Shown here in pieces: positions 5,717-6,778 of a stretch of 6,778 nt of DNA. Numbering within the stretch: the first letter of the stretch is position 1; every line of letters begins with the position of its first letter. Position numbers and translations under genes: made by a program. Under the pieces are notes generated by a model. The model worked only from the letters and a program-made list of their open reading frames with translations, did not search any database and had not been told where the DNA came from. This DNA comes from Gammaproteobacteria bacterium (lineage in GTDB: Bacteria > Pseudomonadota > Gammaproteobacteria > SZUA-229), in contig DAOWFN010000203.1 in the NCBI GenBank assembly GCA_030637945.1, positions 1-6,778 of the forward strand, given 5' to 3'.

Positions 5717-6529
5717 TTACAACGATTCAATCCAGCGACCAAGCTCCTGCTCGTACTCGGGCTGACTCTGGTAAAAGCCATTATTGTGATCACCGCGCAT
5801 CTGCACAAACTGTTTCGGCGGGTGTGCGGCATCAAAAACCTTTTTGCCCAGCATAAAAGGCATAATTTCGTCATCCGGGCTGTGCAATACCAGCACAGGC
5901 GCTTTAACGTGTGTGACATATTCGGCGGTATTAAAGTCGTAACGTATCACCACCAGCCGCGACAGTACCTTGAACACATGTTGTGCGAAGTCCCGGGCCG
6001 AGCTCAAGGTCGACTCCAGTATCAAACCACGTGCCTGAACACCTGCCGCCAGGCGGGCGGCAGCAGCAGCCCCGAGCGAGCGACCAAAAATAATAATCTG
6101 ATCAGGCGCAAAGCCTTTTTCTTTGGTGAGAAAAGACCAGGCCGCAGTACCATCCTTATATAAACCCTGCTCACTCTGCTTGCCCTCACTCTGGCCATAT
6201 CCGCGGTAATCAAAGATCAAAACATTCACCCCCAGACGATGAAAGATTTCAATCGAAGCGCGTCGATGAGAGATATTGCCGGCATTGCCATGAAAGAACA
6301 GCAACACCTGTTCAGATTGCGGTTGCGGGATATACCAGCCATGCAACTGAACACCATCTTCAGTGTTGAAGTTCACATCTTTATACTCAAGGCCCCAGTC
6401 TGCCGGTGTCTGCTCCAGCCTGGACATCGGGTAAAAGATCATGTGTGGCTGCTGAAAATACATCAAAGCATTCAGCATCAGCAGGCCGAGAACGGTGTAA
6501 ATCAGAAAACTGGTCATGGTTTGTTTCAC
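5717..6529 (-). CDS. Membrane-anchored alpha/beta hydrolase (BEM46/ABHD13-like)
   Basis: A 270-residue serine hydrolase with one N-terminal hydrophobic helix (about 7-24), probably a signal anchor. Motifs of the alpha/beta hydrolase fold occur in order: HGNAGN (80-85) for the oxyanion hole, DYRGYGQSEG (107-116), the nucleophile elbow GRSLG with Ser151, Asp220 in HSPDDEIMP, and His248 in GDHNNGF, completing the Ser-Asp-His triad. HGNAGN together with FDYRGYGxSxG is characteristic of the BEM46/ABHD13 branch, whose bacterial members are poorly characterised esterase-like proteins; the substrate is unknown. The start given is GTG at 6529-6527. ATG at 6517-6515 gives 266 residues, keeps the membrane helix, and may be the real start; neither has a clear ribosome site. 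The gene is convergent with the GGDEF-EAL gene and divergent from the gene at the right edge. Nothing links it functionally to the signalling operon. Confidence 0.9.
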   Translation of the reverse strand: MKQTMTSFLIYTVLGLLMLNALMYFQQPHMIFYPMSRLEQTPADWGLEYKDVNFNTEDGVQLHGWYIPQPQSEQVLLFFHGNAGNISHRRASIEIFHRLGVNVLIFDYRGYGQSEGKQSEQGLYKDGTAAWSFLTKEKGFAPDQIIIFGRSLGAAAAARLAAGVQARGLILESTLSSARDFAQHVFKVLSRLVVIRYDFNTAEYVTHVKAPVLVLHSPDDEIMPFMLGKKVFDAAHPPKQFVQMRGDHNNGFYQSQPEYEQELGRWIESL

Positions 6530-6533
6530 ACGT

Positions 6534-6581
6534 TTATCGGCAATGGGTGGGTTGTGAGGGTAGGGAATAGTGTACCGATAA
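6534..6581. repeat. 7-bp inverted repeat flanking a G-rich tract
   Basis: TTATCGG (6534-6540) and its exact reverse complement CCGATAA (6575-6581) are separated by 34 bp. The left arm lies five bases from the GTG start of the hydrolase. The right arm overlaps TATTAT on the minus strand (RC of 6578-6583), a possible -10 box for that gene. This arrangement would suit a repressor operator or a DNA loop closing over the G-rich tract. Confidence 0.45.
6545..6565 (+). other. Canonical putative G-quadruplex motif
   Basis: Four GGG runs on the plus strand (6545-6547, 6549-6551, 6558-6560, 6563-6565) are separated by loops of 1, 6 and 2 bases (T, TTGTGA, TA). This satisfies the usual G3+N1-7 folding rule. 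It sits 16-36 bases upstream of the hydrolase GTG start, on that gene's template strand, and about 110 bases upstream of the right-edge gene. The motif is read directly; folding in the cell is inference. Confidence 0.6.
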
Positions 6582-6623
6582 TAGACTTGTCTGGAAATCT
6601 TTATTCTTTGTTACTAACACCTT

Positions 6624-6666
6624 TATAACCCTTGGGCTAGACTTTAAGCATCAGTAAAATACAGGT
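6624..6666 (+). promoter_or_regulatory. Candidate -10 box and ribosome site for the right-edge gene
   Basis: TATAAC (6624-6629) is one base off the -10 consensus and would give a leader of roughly 38 bases that includes AGGT (6663-6666), a modest ribosome site 7 bases before the ATG at 6674. No good -35 box is found at the matching distance. A second pair, TTGGGC (6632-6637), 17 bp, TAAAAT (6655-6660), looks better by spacing but would start transcription past the ribosome site. Confidence 0.25.
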
Positions 6667-6673
6667 AATCGCT

Positions 6674-6778
6674 ATGGACGCCAAGGATGTAGTTGATGCC
6701 AGCCAGGCGCGGCAACTGGTAAATGAGCGCGAACTCAGCCATGTCAAAGTTGGCGTGTTTGATATGGATGGCGTGTTG
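6674..6778 (+). CDS. Probable glutamine synthetase family protein, first 35 codons
   Basis: The frame starts at ATG 6674 and is open to the window end. After a short polar helix, QARQLVNERELSHVKVGVFD (11-30) is followed by MDGVL. The order 'helix ... LVxERxLxHVKVGVFDxDGVL' is what I associate with the N-terminal beta-grasp domain of glutamine synthetase-like ligases, including gamma-glutamylpolyamine synthetase relatives, where it continues as RGK. The piece VFDMDGVL would equally satisfy motif I of a HAD-superfamily phosphatase, but in those enzymes it normally sits nearer the N-terminus without a preceding helix. The next few residues would settle it: RGK for a glutamine synthetase, a cap-domain helix for HAD. 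A modest ribosome site AGGT precedes the start. Confidence 0.6.
   Translation, partial: MDAKDVVDASQARQLVNERELSHVKVGVFDMDGVL

Noticed and set aside
5707..6628. Frames at 5707-5919 and 6022-6213 (minus) and 5786-6163 and 6239-6628 (plus)
   Set aside because: Overlap the hydrolase gene in other frames; the hydrolase frame carries the complete catalytic triad.

Overview
The window looks like chromosomal DNA of a Gram-negative bacterium, probably a gammaproteobacterium. The grounds are periplasmic and inner-membrane sensor architectures, a full GGDEF-EAL protein, a BEM46-type hydrolase and moderate base composition with AT-rich intergenic DNA. No marker gene fixes the taxon. There are no tRNA or rRNA genes, transposases or CRISPR repeats.

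Layout from left to right: (1) 1-746, minus strand: the N-terminal part of a polytopic membrane sensor, six predicted membrane helices then a coiled coil, running off the left edge before its output domain. (2) 747-1232: an unusually long (486 bp) non-coding stretch containing a long inverted repeat, a 13-bp direct repeat, a weak hairpin/T-tract and a less AT-rich block of small hairpins that I could not assign to a known RNA family. (3) 1233-2078, minus: a membrane-anchored coiled-coil protein with a C-terminal PDZ domain. (4) 2079-2238: a divergent promoter region. (5) 2239-3108 and 3114-5669, plus: a two-gene operon, 5 bp apart, encoding a PhnD-like periplasmic binding protein and an 851-residue membrane protein with a large periplasmic domain, HAMP-like linker, GGDEF and EAL domains. 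(6) 5670-5716: a short convergent gap with a degenerate 7-bp tandem repeat. (7) 5717-6529, minus: a membrane-anchored alpha/beta hydrolase. (8) 6530-6673: a divergent region with a canonical G-quadruplex motif between the arms of a 7-bp inverted repeat. (9) 6674-6778, plus: the first 35 codons of a gene that most resembles a glutamine synthetase family protein.

The central and most interesting unit is the operon at 2239-5669. A solute-binding protein of the phosphonate/phosphate type is paired with a cyclic-di-GMP synthase/phosphodiesterase and no ABC permease or ATPase follows it. The simplest reading is that the binding protein is a ligand-sensing partner that docks on the periplasmic domain of the GGDEF-EAL protein and tunes cyclic-di-GMP turnover, rather than a transport component. 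Both catalytic domains and the allosteric I-site appear intact. The truncated sensor at the left edge may be a second signalling protein, but its output is not visible. The hydrolase and the gene at the right edge look unrelated to the signalling operon.
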